Positions 37,112-46,604 of a stretch of 55,765 nucleotides of DNA are shown piece by piece (positions within the stretch are counted from its first letter, which is position 1; the number at the start of each line of letters is the position of its first letter). Both the position numbers and the translations under genes were made by a program. Where the stretch lies: assembly GCA_017619715.1 (NCBI GenBank), contig JAFZRS010000014.1:1-55765 (forward strand), written 5' to 3'. Below the pieces are notes generated by a model that was not told the origin of the DNA, did no database searches, and was given only the letters and a program-made list of their open reading frames with translations. The DNA comes from Oscillospiraceae bacterium (GTDB lineage Bacteria; Bacillota; Clostridia; Oscillospirales; Oscillospiraceae).

Positions 37112-38467
37112 ATGAAAATCGGGTTACTTCCTTTATACATAGATATTTACGACATCAGCAGTCCCCACGTAAGACCCCGCATGAAGGCGTTTTATGAGAA
37201 GATCGCGTCGGACTTTGAAGCACGCGGTGTGGCGGTAGAACAGGCGGAGGACTTTTGCCGCTTGAAACCGGAGTTTGAAAAGGCGGTGGCGTCCTTTGAA
37301 GCGGCGAAGGTGGACGCCATCGTGACGCTGCACATGGCATATTCGCCGTCGCTGGAAGCTATCGACACGCTGGCGGGCACAAAGCTGCCTATCATTGTGC
37401 TGGACACCACGGAGACGTTGACGTTTACCAATGAGCAAAGCCCCGGCGAGATCATGTACAACCACGGTATCCACGGCGTGATGGATCTATGCAGTATGCT
37501 CAAACGCTATGGAAAGCCCTACGCCATCGCGGCGGGGCATTATGAGCAGTCCGATGTGATTGACGAGGCGTGCGGTCTTGTCCGTGCGGCGGTAGCGGCG
37601 CAGGCGGTTTCCGGCGCACACGTAGGTCTCATCGGCGGCGCGTTTGAGAGCATGGGCGACTTTGCGGTGGAGCCGAAAGAGCTGCAAGAGAGGTTCGGCA
37701 TCACCGTGGAAGAGTTTGCGCCGGAGGCGCTGACACAGTATGCCGTCAAGGTGAGCGATGCGGAGATCGACGCGGAGTACAAGCTCGACCGGGAGCGGTT
37801 CGCTTTCCCGGAGGAGATCGACGTGGACGCCTATAAGAGAAGCGTCGCGGTCGGTCTTGGGCTTCGCAAGTGTGTAGAGGAGAAAGGATTGAACGCGTTT
37901 TCCGTCAACTTCCGCACGGTGCGGGAGATGCCGTTCATGGAGTGCTGTAAAGCCATGGAGCGGGGCATCGGCTACGCCGGCGAGGGGGATGGCTTGACCT
38001 CCGCCTTTGTGGGCGCATTGCTGCAAGGGTATCCGGAGACAAACTTTGTGGAGATATTCTGCCCCGACTGGGAAAACGACATGCTCTTTTTGAGTCACAT
38101 GGGTGAGATGAATTACCGCATTGCCGATACCAAGCCAACTGTGGCGCACAAGGGCGGATTTGTAGATACCTACGCCGCCTACGCCCGCATGAAGGGCGGC
38201 AAGGGCGTGTTTGTCAATGTAAGCCGCGATCGGGACGATTACAAGCTGGTGCTTTCGCCGTGTCAGATGCTGCCTTTTGAAAAAGATAACTTTGAAGGTT
38301 CCATGCGCGGCTGGCTAAAGCCCGGCAATGGCAAGACCACGGCAGAGTTTCTAAAAGCCATCAGCGTACACGGCGCCACCCATCACAGCGCTTTTGTGTA
38401 TGGCGCTACATTGGAAGAACTGGAATACTTTGGCGCTCTGCTTTTGATGAAAACAGTGGTAATATGA
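37112..38467 (+). CDS. L-fucose/L-arabinose isomerase-family protein
   Basis: This 451-residue protein belongs to the arabinose/fucose isomerase fold. The likely metal-site residues are present: Glu in GYAGEGDGLTSAF, Glu in FVEIFCPDWEND, His in MLFLSHMGEMN and His in GATHHSAF. It should interconvert an aldose and its ketose with Mn or Mg. It lies directly upstream of an FGGY kinase, the classical isomerase-kinase pair. It is somewhat shorter than AraA (about 500 residues), and the substrate cannot be inferred from the sequence. Confidence 0.82.
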   Translation: MKIGLLPLYIDIYDISSPHVRPRMKAFYEKIASDFEARGVAVEQAEDFCRLKPEFEKAVASFEAAKVDAIVTLHMAYSPSLEAIDTLAGTKLPIIVLDTTETLTFTNEQSPGEIMYNHGIHGVMDLCSMLKRYGKPYAIAAGHYEQSDVIDEACGLVRAAVAAQAVSGAHVGLIGGAFESMGDFAVEPKELQERFGITVEEFAPEALTQYAVKVSDAEIDAEYKLDRERFAFPEEIDVDAYKRSVAVGLGLRKCVEEKGLNAFSVNFRTVREMPFMECCKAMERGIGYAGEGDGLTSAFVGALLQGYPETNFVEIFCPDWENDMLFLSHMGEMNYRIADTKPTVAHKGGFVDTYAAYARMKGGKGVFVNVSRDRDDYKLVLSPCQMLPFEKDNFEGSMRGWLKPGNGKTTAEFLKAISVHGATHHSAFVYGATLEELEYFGALLLMKTVVI

Positions 38468-38489
38468 AACGTGTCGAGGTGTATGCATT

Positions 38490-39845
38490 TTGGAATATCT
38501 TTTAGGACTTGATATCGGCACGTCTTCTGTTAAAGGCGTTTTAATGACGACGGCAGGACAGGTAATACACAGCGCCAAAGGAACATTCACCTATCACCTG
38601 ACGCCCGACGGCCAGGTAGAGCTGGAGCCGGAGGGATACCTGTCGGTCTGCATAGAAACGATCCGCGAACTGGCGACTGCCGCAGAAGGCGGCACGGTGA
38701 AAGGACTGTGCGCCTCATCAGCCAGCGGGAATCTCCTATTGCTGGATAAAGAGAATAAACCGCTGACCAACATCATCGGCTGGCAGGACGCAAGGGTAAC
38801 AAATGAGGCGCGAGAGCTGCTTTCGGACATAGATAAAGACGCTTTCTACCGCCAGATCGGCTGGCCGTACGGCTTCCGGTTTATGCCGCTTTCTCAGCTT
38901 TGCTATATGAAACAGCACACGCCCGAGCTGCTGGATCGGTGCGGCACGGTTGCCATGAGTACGGAGTACCTGTACTACGCACTTACCGGCAAATGGGGGG
39001 TCAGCCCCTCGGCGGGCATTACCTATTACCTGATAGATCAGGAAAAAGGCACATACATACAGCCGCTTCTTGAAAAGCTGGGACTTCACAAGGCACAGTT
39101 GCCGCCGATTCTGCCCTGCGGCACGGTACTGGGCGGCGTAAAAGAGGAACTGGCGGCACGGTGTGGACTTCCTGCCGGGACGCCGGTGGTGCTGGGCAGT
39201 TTCGATCACCCTTCGGCGGCGCGCGGCGCAGGCATACTGCACGAGGGAGAGCTGCTTCTCTCCTGCGGCACGTCGTGGGTGGCGTTCCTCCCGGTCAGGG
39301 ACAAAGAAAAAGGCTTTGCCGCCGGCGCGCTGGTAGATCCGTTTTTATCACCGCAAGGCTGTTACGGCGTGATGTCCTCGGTAGCGTCGCTGTCGGGAAA
39401 GCTGCAGCGGTATGTCCATCGCTATATTGACGATTCCGATCAAGCGTACAGCAAGCTGTCGGAGCTGGCACGGCAGAGTGTGCCGGGCGCGAATGGCGCT
39501 TGTGTAGACCTGCTGGCAGATCCGGACGACGCGCAGCTATCCGCCCATTCTAAAGCTGACGTTGCCAGAGCGATCATGGAGGGCGCGGTGCGGCTTTTAA
39601 AGGAGCGGCTGGACACGTTGGCACAGCACGGTATCACGGCAAAACGCGCCGTGATGGTGGGCGGCCCGTCCGCCGATCCCTACTGGATGGAACTGATCGG
39701 GCAGATGTGCCATTTGGAAGTAAAAGTCGTACACGGTGCCTTTGCCGGCGCGGTAGGCGCGGCGGTAATCGCGGGAGTCGGCGTCGGAGAATACAAAAGC
39801 GAAGAAGAAGCACAGGCAAGATTTCAAGGAAATGCGAGGGAATGA
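38490..39845 (+). CDS. FGGY-family carbohydrate kinase
   Basis: This 451-residue kinase has the FGGY N-terminal phosphate loop LLGLDIGTSSVKGVLM and the later adenosine-side glycines (VMVGGPSADPYWMELIGQM). It should phosphorylate the ketose made by the preceding isomerase, at the expense of ATP. The start is TTG at 38490 with GAGGTG 8 bases upstream; no ATG lies nearby in frame. It is 22 bases from the isomerase and 4 bases from the dehydrogenase gene. Xylulo-, rhamnulo- and fuculokinases are all of this family. Confidence 0.87.
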   Translation: MEYLLGLDIGTSSVKGVLMTTAGQVIHSAKGTFTYHLTPDGQVELEPEGYLSVCIETIRELATAAEGGTVKGLCASSASGNLLLLDKENKPLTNIIGWQDARVTNEARELLSDIDKDAFYRQIGWPYGFRFMPLSQLCYMKQHTPELLDRCGTVAMSTEYLYYALTGKWGVSPSAGITYYLIDQEKGTYIQPLLEKLGLHKAQLPPILPCGTVLGGVKEELAARCGLPAGTPVVLGSFDHPSAARGAGILHEGELLLSCGTSWVAFLPVRDKEKGFAAGALVDPFLSPQGCYGVMSSVASLSGKLQRYVHRYIDDSDQAYSKLSELARQSVPGANGACVDLLADPDDAQLSAHSKADVARAIMEGAVRLLKERLDTLAQHGITAKRAVMVGGPSADPYWMELIGQMCHLEVKVVHGAFAGAVGAAVIAGVGVGEYKSEEEAQARFQGNARE

Positions 39846-39849
39846 AACC

Positions 39850-41148
39850 ATGAGCAAGATCAAAGTTGGTGTAATGGGCGCGTATCGCGGCAGCAGTATG
39901 ATCAATTATTGCGCCATCGCGGATAACGCGGAAGTGGTGGCAATCTGCGATAAATGGCAGGAGAGCCTGGATATACAGAAGGAACTCCACAAGGATCTGC
40001 CCATCACTTTTTACAATAATTTCGATGATTTTATCAAGCATGATATGGACGCGGTGGTGCTTGCCAACTACGCCCACGAGCATGCGCCGTTTGCCATTGC
40101 GGCGATGAAAGCAGGCAAGCACGTGTTCTCCGAGGTGGTTCCCGTGCAGACCATGAAGGAGGCGGTGGAGCTCATCGAGGCGGTGGAGGAGACCGGCAAG
40201 ATCTACGCCTACGGCGAGAACTACTGCTACATGGGCGGCACGTATGAGATGAAACACCTCTATGAAGCAGGCGAGATCGGCGAGTTGGAATACGCCGAGT
40301 GCGAGTATATCCACAACGGCGAGACGATCTGGCCCAGCATCACCTACGGCGATCCCAATCACTGGCGCAACCGTATGTATTCCACCTTCTACTGCACCCA
40401 CTCCATGGGACCCATCGTACATGCCACGGGATTGCGTCCGGTGAAGGTGACGGGCTTTGAGAGTACCATGAGCGAGCGCCGTCTGCGCGTAGGCGCTAAA
40501 TGCGGCTCTTTTGGCATTGAGATGGTGGAAATGGAAAACGGCGCTATCGTCAGAAGCATGCACGGCGGACTCTACAAGAACTCCATCTGGTACAACATGA
40601 ACGGCTCCAAGGGCCGCATGGAGACGGCCCGCAAGGACGCCGACCAGGGCGAGTACCGGCGGCTGTACGTCAACGTGGACGCCTACGACGGCGAGTACGT
40701 CAAGCACCCCATTAAGAACTATCTGCCCCAAAGGGAGATGGATGAGAAGTGCAAGGACTTTGGACACGGCGGTTCAGACTTCTACTCTATGTGGCATTTC
40801 ATTGAAAAGCTCAGAGGAAATCCCGAGGCGGATATTATTGATGTGTACGAAGCCATGGATATGTTCCTGCCGGGTTTGTTCGCCTATCGTTCCATTCTCG
40901 CCGGCGGCGTACCGATGGAGATTCCCGATCTGCGCAATAAGACGGAGCGTGAGAAGTGGCGCGACGACGTTGCGTGCACCGACCCGGACAAAGCGGGCGA
41001 GCAACTGCTGCCCACCTGCAAGCTGGGCACGCCGGACATCCCCGCAGAGGTCTACGAGAAGGTAGCCAAGATGTGGGAGGCGGAGAAATACGCCAAGGAC
41101 GGCTACACCCAGAAGGCCTTTAAGCAGGGGGAGGGAACGAATACATGA
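39850..41148 (+). CDS. Gfo/Idh/MocA-family oxidoreductase
   Basis: This 432-residue protein has an N-terminal NAD(P)-binding fold (IKVGVMGAYRGSSMINYCA) and the family EKP-like region modified to HVFSEVVPVQTMKEAVELIEAVE. The C-terminal domain has YTEY-type residues in CEYIHNGETIWPS. It would oxidise or reduce a sugar or inositol-type ring. The EVVP in place of EKP removes the usual lysine, which affects catalysis in many members. The end overlaps the next gene by 4 bases. ATG at 39850 follows GCGAGGGA. Confidence 0.82.
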   Translation: MSKIKVGVMGAYRGSSMINYCAIADNAEVVAICDKWQESLDIQKELHKDLPITFYNNFDDFIKHDMDAVVLANYAHEHAPFAIAAMKAGKHVFSEVVPVQTMKEAVELIEAVEETGKIYAYGENYCYMGGTYEMKHLYEAGEIGELEYAECEYIHNGETIWPSITYGDPNHWRNRMYSTFYCTHSMGPIVHATGLRPVKVTGFESTMSERRLRVGAKCGSFGIEMVEMENGAIVRSMHGGLYKNSIWYNMNGSKGRMETARKDADQGEYRRLYVNVDAYDGEYVKHPIKNYLPQREMDEKCKDFGHGGSDFYSMWHFIEKLRGNPEADIIDVYEAMDMFLPGLFAYRSILAGGVPMEIPDLRNKTEREKWRDDVACTDPDKAGEQLLPTCKLGTPDIPAEVYEKVAKMWEAEKYAKDGYTQKAFKQGEGTNT

Positions 41149-42047
41149 AGCTGGCAACCACGACGTCAGACTTTGCCCAATATGCGGCAACGTGGGAGGA
41201 CTGTGTGCAGGGAATCTACGACGCAGGCTTCCGGTACGTCGACTTCGGCGTTGCCAACCGGGAATTTCTCCGGGACGACGGATGGGCGGATCGGGCGAAG
41301 CGGTTGAATGATTACGCACAAAACCTCGGCATGCAGTTTATTCAGATGCACTCGCCGGACGGGATCAATCCGTTGGACATCGCGCGGCAGGACGATTTAG
41401 TTGCCATCACGAACCGCTCCATTGAGATTTGTGCTGTGATGGGCATCCCACAGACGGTGGTACATTTCGGCACCCGTCAGGGGATTACGAAAGAAGAGTT
41501 TTACAAGGAGAACCTGGCGTTTTACAGCAGGCTGTTCCCCGCGATGGAAAAAACCGGCGTCAACGTGCTGGTGGAAAACAGTCCTCGCAAGCATGCCCCG
41601 CCGGATAGCTATTGCCTCTCTACCGGAGAGGAATTGGCGGACTTCCTCCGCCACGTCAACCACCCGCTGCTCCACGCCGTTTGGGACACCGGTCACGGCA
41701 ATTTGGACGGCCCTCAATATGAAAGTATTGTGGCGCTGGGCAAGGAGCTATACGGACTGCACGTGCACGACAACAACGGCTGGGCGGATGAGCATACGAT
41801 TCCGTTCTCCGGCACGGTAAGTCTGGACGGTTTGATGCACGGACTGTTGGACATCGGTTATCAGGGCTATTTCACTTTTGAGGTGCTTCGTCTGCTGGAC
41901 TATAAGAACGGGCAGGCGCCGCGCCGCAAGTTTGAGGGTGACCGGCGGCTTCGCCATCCGACGATGGAGCTACAGCAAGCGGCGGAAAAACTGCTCTACG
42001 CAGTCGGAAAGCACTGTCTGACGGCGTACGGCGTGTTTGAAGAGTGA
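41145..42047 (+). CDS. Sugar phosphate isomerase/epimerase (xylose isomerase-like TIM barrel)
   Basis: This 300-residue protein belongs to the AP-endonuclease-2/xylose isomerase-like barrel family, with AGFRYVDFGVANREF, FIQMHSPDG, VNVLVENSPRKH, AVWDTGHGNLDG, GLHVHDNNGWADEH and GYFTFEVLR. The metal-binding His, Glu and Asp positions of the family are visible. Members epimerise or isomerise sugars, often together with Gfo/Idh dehydrogenases, as here, where the two genes overlap by 4 bases. The substrate is unknown. Confidence 0.85.
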   Translation: MKLATTTSDFAQYAATWEDCVQGIYDAGFRYVDFGVANREFLRDDGWADRAKRLNDYAQNLGMQFIQMHSPDGINPLDIARQDDLVAITNRSIEICAVMGIPQTVVHFGTRQGITKEEFYKENLAFYSRLFPAMEKTGVNVLVENSPRKHAPPDSYCLSTGEELADFLRHVNHPLLHAVWDTGHGNLDGPQYESIVALGKELYGLHVHDNNGWADEHTIPFSGTVSLDGLMHGLLDIGYQGYFTFEVLRLLDYKNGQAPRRKFEGDRRLRHPTMELQQAAEKLLYAVGKHCLTAYGVFEE

Positions 42048-42060
42048 GAGGAGACGAGCG

Positions 42061-42999
42061 ATGGAGAAAGATTTGATGTGGGGCTACCTCATTCAGTTAA
42101 GCACCAACATGTGGGGCGAGCCGGGCGCCAATTCGACAAACGGTTTTTGGCAGGATCACCTGACCACAGACGAGGAGACGTGGAAAAAGGTCATAGACTT
42201 TCTTCCCGGCTGCGGTTTTAATACGGTACTCATCGACGTAGGTGACGCGGTACAGTTTGAATCACACCCGGAACTCTCCATCCCCGGCGCGTGGTCGAAG
42301 GAAAAGCTCAAAGGGGAGCTGGATCGGATTCGCTCGTTGGGCATGACGCCGCTTCCCAAGCTGAACTTCTCGGCAGGACACGACGCGTGGCTCAAGATCT
42401 ATTCCAGAATGGTGTCCACGCCTCAGTACTATCAAGTGTGCGAGGATCTGATCCGCGAGGTAGCGGAGCTGTTCGATCACCCGGCGTACTTCCATCTGGG
42501 CATGGACGAGGAATGGGATCAGGGCGCCGAGAACATGAAGATCGTGCGGCCACGGCGCATCTGGTGGCACGACATGAACTTCTATTTCGGTATCTGCGAC
42601 AAGGTGGGCGCCCGCCCCTGGGTTTGGGCGGATCCCTGTTGGAACGATCCGGAGGATTATTGCAAGAATATGTCCAAGGACGCCTTACAGAGCAACTGGT
42701 ATTACGGCACGCTCCGCAGGAATCCGGACGGCAGCTTTAAGAGGATCGAGTCCGAGACATACAGAATCCTGGAAAAGGCGGGATTCGACCAGGTGCCCAC
42801 CAGCAGCGCTTTGGCAAGATGGTACAACGCCGCGGAAACTATGGAGATGGGCAAAAGAGACATTGCACCCGAGAGGTTGAAGGGATATCTGACCTGCCCG
42901 TGGTACTTCGTTTATAAGAAGGATTACGAAGCTCATATCAATGAGGCAGAGTTATTCAAAAGAGCGAAAGAGAAACACTCTCCGGAAGAATGTAAGTAA
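42061..42999 (+). CDS. TIM-barrel protein resembling GH20 hexosaminidase catalytic core (hypothetical)
   Basis: This 312-residue protein has no signal peptide. It shows a barrel pattern ending strand 4 with FHLGMDEEWDQ (His145, Asp149, Glu150), reminiscent of the HxGGDE motif of GH20 hexosaminidases. Strands before it (GFNTVLIDVGDAVQF and GMTPLPKLNFSAGHDAWL) and WVWADPCWND after it suit that fold. It could be a cytoplasmic hydrolase for an imported glycoside. The match is to a motif only, and a non-hydrolytic barrel is possible. ATG at 42061 follows GAGAGGAGACG. Confidence 0.6.
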   Translation: MEKDLMWGYLIQLSTNMWGEPGANSTNGFWQDHLTTDEETWKKVIDFLPGCGFNTVLIDVGDAVQFESHPELSIPGAWSKEKLKGELDRIRSLGMTPLPKLNFSAGHDAWLKIYSRMVSTPQYYQVCEDLIREVAELFDHPAYFHLGMDEEWDQGAENMKIVRPRRIWWHDMNFYFGICDKVGARPWVWADPCWNDPEDYCKNMSKDALQSNWYYGTLRRNPDGSFKRIESETYRILEKAGFDQVPTSSALARWYNAAETMEMGKRDIAPERLKGYLTCPWYFVYKKDYEAHINEAELFKRAKEKHSPEECK

Positions 43000-43034
43000 C
43001 AACAATAAGCAGAGAACAGGAAGGAGAAAAAGGC

Positions 43035-44639
43035 ATGAAAAGAAACAAGAAGATGACTCGCGCGATGGGTATTTTGCTGGCAGTGGTGATGACGTTGGGA
43101 CTGCTGTCCGGCTGCGGCGGCAACGGCAGCAGCTCCGGCGGCGGAAAGAAGCTGACGATCGGTATTCCCCAGTCCGCCGTGGTGACGGACTACTATAACA
43201 ACTCATTTACCAAGTACATCGAGGAAAAGCTGGGCGCGGAGATTGAGTTCGTGCTGTTCAGCAATGCAAACGAAGCCATGAACCAACTCTCGCTGATGTG
43301 CGCCGCCGGCGATGAGCTGCCGGACGTGCTGGTCGGTTTTTCCAACATGAGCGGCTCGCTGATGTACGAGTATGGCGAGGACGGTTTCTTTATAGACATG
43401 AAGGATCTGATCGATCAGTACGGCACGGAGTTCAAGGCACATATGGAAGCCCTGTCCCAGGACGAATATGACCGCGTGATGGACTTCATTACCAAACCCG
43501 ATACCGGCGCCATTTACGGTCTGCCCACCTACAGCGCGGTGACGATCTCCGACTATATGCAGTCCCAGATGATGATCAACACGCAGTGGCTCAACACGCT
43601 GGGTTTGGATGCCCCCACCAACATTGACGAGCTGTACGATGTGCTGGTGGCATTCCGGGACGAGGATCCCAACAACAACGGCAAGGCGGATGAGCTGCCC
43701 ATGCTTTCTCCGGCGATCTACTACTATGTGCTCAACGCATTTGTCTATTATGACAGCGCGAACCCCTATAATATTACCGACGGCAAGGTATGGGCGCCCA
43801 CGGTTTCCCCGGAATACCGGCAGGCGCTCAGCTACCTGTGCAAGCTCTATAACGAGGGGCTTATGAAGTTTGATATTCCAGCCAACGACGCCAAGAGCAC
43901 CATTTCCGGCAACGGCACTACCGCCCGGGTAGGCATCTGGTGCGGTAACCCCCAGACGGATATGAACCACTCCGCGCAGGTGTTGGATCAGTACGATGTG
44001 CTGGAGCCGCTGGCAGATAAGACCGGCAAGGGCGGCTATCTGGTAGAGCGTCCCCGCGACCTACTGCTCACCGGCCACATCACCAAGGACTGCGAGGACA
44101 CGGCGCTTGCCATGCGTTTCTTGGATTGCTGCTATGAGGACGGCGCCGTGACCCGCCGCCGCCACGGTGAAGAAGGCACCAACTGGGTTTGGGTCGATGC
44201 AGCGGAGCCAAATATCTTTGGCGGCATGAGCCATATCAAAGTATTGAACAGCGATTTGTTTGGATCCAACAACGTTACATGGGGCTCCCTCCTACCCAAT
44301 GTTTACACGGATGAAAACTACCTTACTATTGCCTCTACCGCACCCGGCATTGACAAGGAAATCGCCCGAATTCTCTATGCACAGACCGAGCTGGCACAGA
44401 GCTGGCGCAAGCCGGCGGAAACTGTGGTAAATCTCAAGCTCACGATAGACGAGCGTGCGGAGCGGGAGAATATCAACGGCAAGATCAGCACCACCACATC
44501 CCAGTATTTCGGCATGTTCCTCTCCGGTCAGCTCGATCCCGCCAAGGACGCCGACTGGAACAAGTATGTCAGCGATATGGAGGCCTGCGGTCTTTCTAAG
44601 CTGGTGGATATCTATCAGGCGGCGTATGACAGGCAGTAA
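43035..44639 (+). CDS. Sugar ABC transporter substrate-binding lipoprotein
   Basis: This 534-residue extracellular binding protein has a lipoprotein signal: basic start, hydrophobic core and lipobox LLSGC with Cys27, followed by a Gly/Ser linker. The body is of the large family-1 solute-binding type associated with LplB/LplC permeases (GIPQSAVVTDYYNNSFTKYIEE, then DELPDVLVGF). It would capture a sugar or oligosaccharide outside the membrane for the two permeases that follow (gaps 41 and 18 bases). AGGAGAAAAAGG precedes the start. Confidence 0.9.
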   Translation: MKRNKKMTRAMGILLAVVMTLGLLSGCGGNGSSSGGGKKLTIGIPQSAVVTDYYNNSFTKYIEEKLGAEIEFVLFSNANEAMNQLSLMCAAGDELPDVLVGFSNMSGSLMYEYGEDGFFIDMKDLIDQYGTEFKAHMEALSQDEYDRVMDFITKPDTGAIYGLPTYSAVTISDYMQSQMMINTQWLNTLGLDAPTNIDELYDVLVAFRDEDPNNNGKADELPMLSPAIYYYVLNAFVYYDSANPYNITDGKVWAPTVSPEYRQALSYLCKLYNEGLMKFDIPANDAKSTISGNGTTARVGIWCGNPQTDMNHSAQVLDQYDVLEPLADKTGKGGYLVERPRDLLLTGHITKDCEDTALAMRFLDCCYEDGAVTRRRHGEEGTNWVWVDAAEPNIFGGMSHIKVLNSDLFGSNNVTWGSLLPNVYTDENYLTIASTAPGIDKEIARILYAQTELAQSWRKPAETVVNLKLTIDERAERENINGKISTTTSQYFGMFLSGQLDPAKDADWNKYVSDMEACGLSKLVDIYQAAYDRQ

Positions 44640-44680
44640 CCGTTCCGTTGCCGCATCAGATATAGAAAGGACACGGTGAC

Positions 44681-45655
44681 ATGACTGCAGCAAAAAGAAA
44701 CAAGACTCCGTCCAACGCGTTGATCCCGCAAAAGGGCTTTGCGCGGTTCAAAAAGAATTTCCTGCGGGATCGGCAGCTCTACCTGCTGATCATCATCGGC
44801 ATCGCGCCGTTTATCCTGTTTCATTACGGACCTATGTACGGCGTGCAGATCGCCTTCCGCAACTATCGCATTGCCGACGGCATCACCGGCAGCGAGTGGG
44901 TGGGATGGAAATGGTTTGAAGAGTTCCTGACAGATCCCAATTTCAAGCGGATCTTTCTCAACACACTGATCATTTCGCTCTATTCTCTGGTGACCTTTCC
45001 GCTGCCCATTATCATGGCGCTTTTCTTCAACGCCATGCGCAAACAGCGATATAAGGGTGTGGCGCAGACCATCTCCTATATGCCCCACTTTATCTCCATG
45101 ACGGTGTTCGTGGGTATTTTGAACTTGATCTTAAGCCCCACCTCCGGTATTTACGGCAACCTGTTTCGCCTGTTCGGCGGCAACGGTTATCCCGCCGACT
45201 TCCGTACGCTGGCTGGTTCCTTCCGCCACCTTTACATCTGGTCAGGCGTATGGCAGGGGATGGGCTGGCAGACGATTCTCTACACCTCGGCGCTCTCGTC
45301 GGTGTCCTCGGAGCTGCATGAGGCGGCGTGTCTGGACGGGGCGTCCCGGTTCAAGAGGATCATCCATGTGGATCTGCCCGCCATTATGCCCACCATCGCC
45401 ATCATGCTGATCCTTCGCATGGGCGGACTTATCAGCGTGGGCTTTGAAAAGGCGTACTTGATGCAAAGCCCCCTGAACCTGTCCACGTCGGAATTGATTT
45501 CCACCTATGTGTATAAGCGGGGCCTGAGCGACTTCCGCCGCTTCTCCTATGGTACGGCGGTGAGCCTGTTCAACACAGCCATCAACATCACGCTGATGCT
45601 CATTACCAACTACACCAGCAAGAAAGTCACGGAAAACGAGATCTCGGTGATCTGA
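44681..45655 (+). CDS. Sugar ABC transporter permease (LplB type)
   Basis: This 324-residue inner-membrane permease has about six transmembrane helices. The EAA loop that contacts the ATPase is at about residues 210-235 (LHEAACLDGASRFKRIIHVDLPAI). The N-terminus is a basic cytoplasmic tail of about 30 residues. It pairs with the following LplC-type permease. No ATPase gene lies in the operon, so a shared MsmX-type ATPase encoded elsewhere is expected. Confidence 0.92.
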   Translation: MTAAKRNKTPSNALIPQKGFARFKKNFLRDRQLYLLIIIGIAPFILFHYGPMYGVQIAFRNYRIADGITGSEWVGWKWFEEFLTDPNFKRIFLNTLIISLYSLVTFPLPIIMALFFNAMRKQRYKGVAQTISYMPHFISMTVFVGILNLILSPTSGIYGNLFRLFGGNGYPADFRTLAGSFRHLYIWSGVWQGMGWQTILYTSALSSVSSELHEAACLDGASRFKRIIHVDLPAIMPTIAIMLILRMGGLISVGFEKAYLMQSPLNLSTSELISTYVYKRGLSDFRRFSYGTAVSLFNTAINITLMLITNYTSKKVTENEISVI

Positions 45656-45673
45656 CGAAAGGAGGAAACGATA

Positions 45674-46585
45674 ATGAACGCAATAGCGATGAAAAGGCGA
45701 AGCGGCAGGGTCAGCTCCTCCGACCGCAGATTCGACATTATTATCACGGCGATTGTGACGATCTACGTTTTAACGATCCTGTATCCGCTGATCTATGTAC
45801 TGTCATCCTCCTTCTCCTCCGGTACTGCCGTGACCGAGGGCAAGGTGCTTCTCTGGCCGGTGGACTTCTCGCTGGAGGGGTACAAGATGGTGTTCAACTA
45901 CAAGGCGGTATGGACAGGTTACGCCAACACGCTCTTCTACACCGTGGGCAGAACGATCATTCTGGAAGCGCAAATTATCCTGGTGGCGTATGTGCTGTCC
46001 AGAAAGACATTTCAAGGTCGCAAGTTTTTTACTTGGATCTGCGTGTTCTCTATGTGGTTCAGCGGTGGTTTGATCCCCAGCTACATCCTGATCTCCGGTC
46101 TGGGGTTGAACAACTCCCGTTGGGGCTACCTCATCATGGGCAGCATGAATGTTACCTACATGATCATAATGCGGACGTATTTCCAAACGGCGATCCCCGG
46201 TGAGCTGCTGGAATCGGCAAAAATTGACGGCGTCACGGATGTCCAGTATCTCTTTAAGATCGCTCTGCCTCTTGCAAAGCCGGTGCTGTCGGTGATCACG
46301 CTCTATCTTATTGTGGCGGAGTGGAACAACTACATGGGTCCCATGATCTACCTGCGGCCTACGGAGCTGCATCCGTTGCAGCTGATTCTGCGGCGCATAT
46401 TGGAAGCCAGCCAGATGGACATGACCATGGTATCCGACGCGGAGATGGCCAATCAGGCGGCGCAGATGGGTGATGTGCTGAAATACGGTGTTATCGTGGT
46501 ATCCACAGTGCCGATGCTATGCCTATTCCCCTTTGTACAAAAGTTCTTTAATAAAGGATTGATGATGGGAGCGCTGAAAGGCTGA
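45674..46585 (+). CDS. Sugar ABC transporter permease (LplC/YtcP type)
   Basis: This 303-residue permease has six predicted transmembrane helices and the EAA loop ELLESAKIDGVTDVQYLFKI at about residues 176-195. It is the second permease of the importer, translated after an AAAGGAGG site. The C-terminus PMLCLFPFVQKFFNKGLMMGALKG is typical of the type. Confidence 0.92.
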   Translation: MNAIAMKRRSGRVSSSDRRFDIIITAIVTIYVLTILYPLIYVLSSSFSSGTAVTEGKVLLWPVDFSLEGYKMVFNYKAVWTGYANTLFYTVGRTIILEAQIILVAYVLSRKTFQGRKFFTWICVFSMWFSGGLIPSYILISGLGLNNSRWGYLIMGSMNVTYMIIMRTYFQTAIPGELLESAKIDGVTDVQYLFKIALPLAKPVLSVITLYLIVAEWNNYMGPMIYLRPTELHPLQLILRRILEASQMDMTMVSDAEMANQAAQMGDVLKYGVIVVSTVPMLCLFPFVQKFFNKGLMMGALKG

Positions 46586-46604
46586 GCGGAAGGGAGGCTA
46601 TGGA

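Noticed and set aside
43035..46585. A complete ABC importer with its own ATPase
   Set aside because: Only the binding protein and two permeases are present; no Walker-motif gene lies in the operon, so a shared ATPase is assumed instead.
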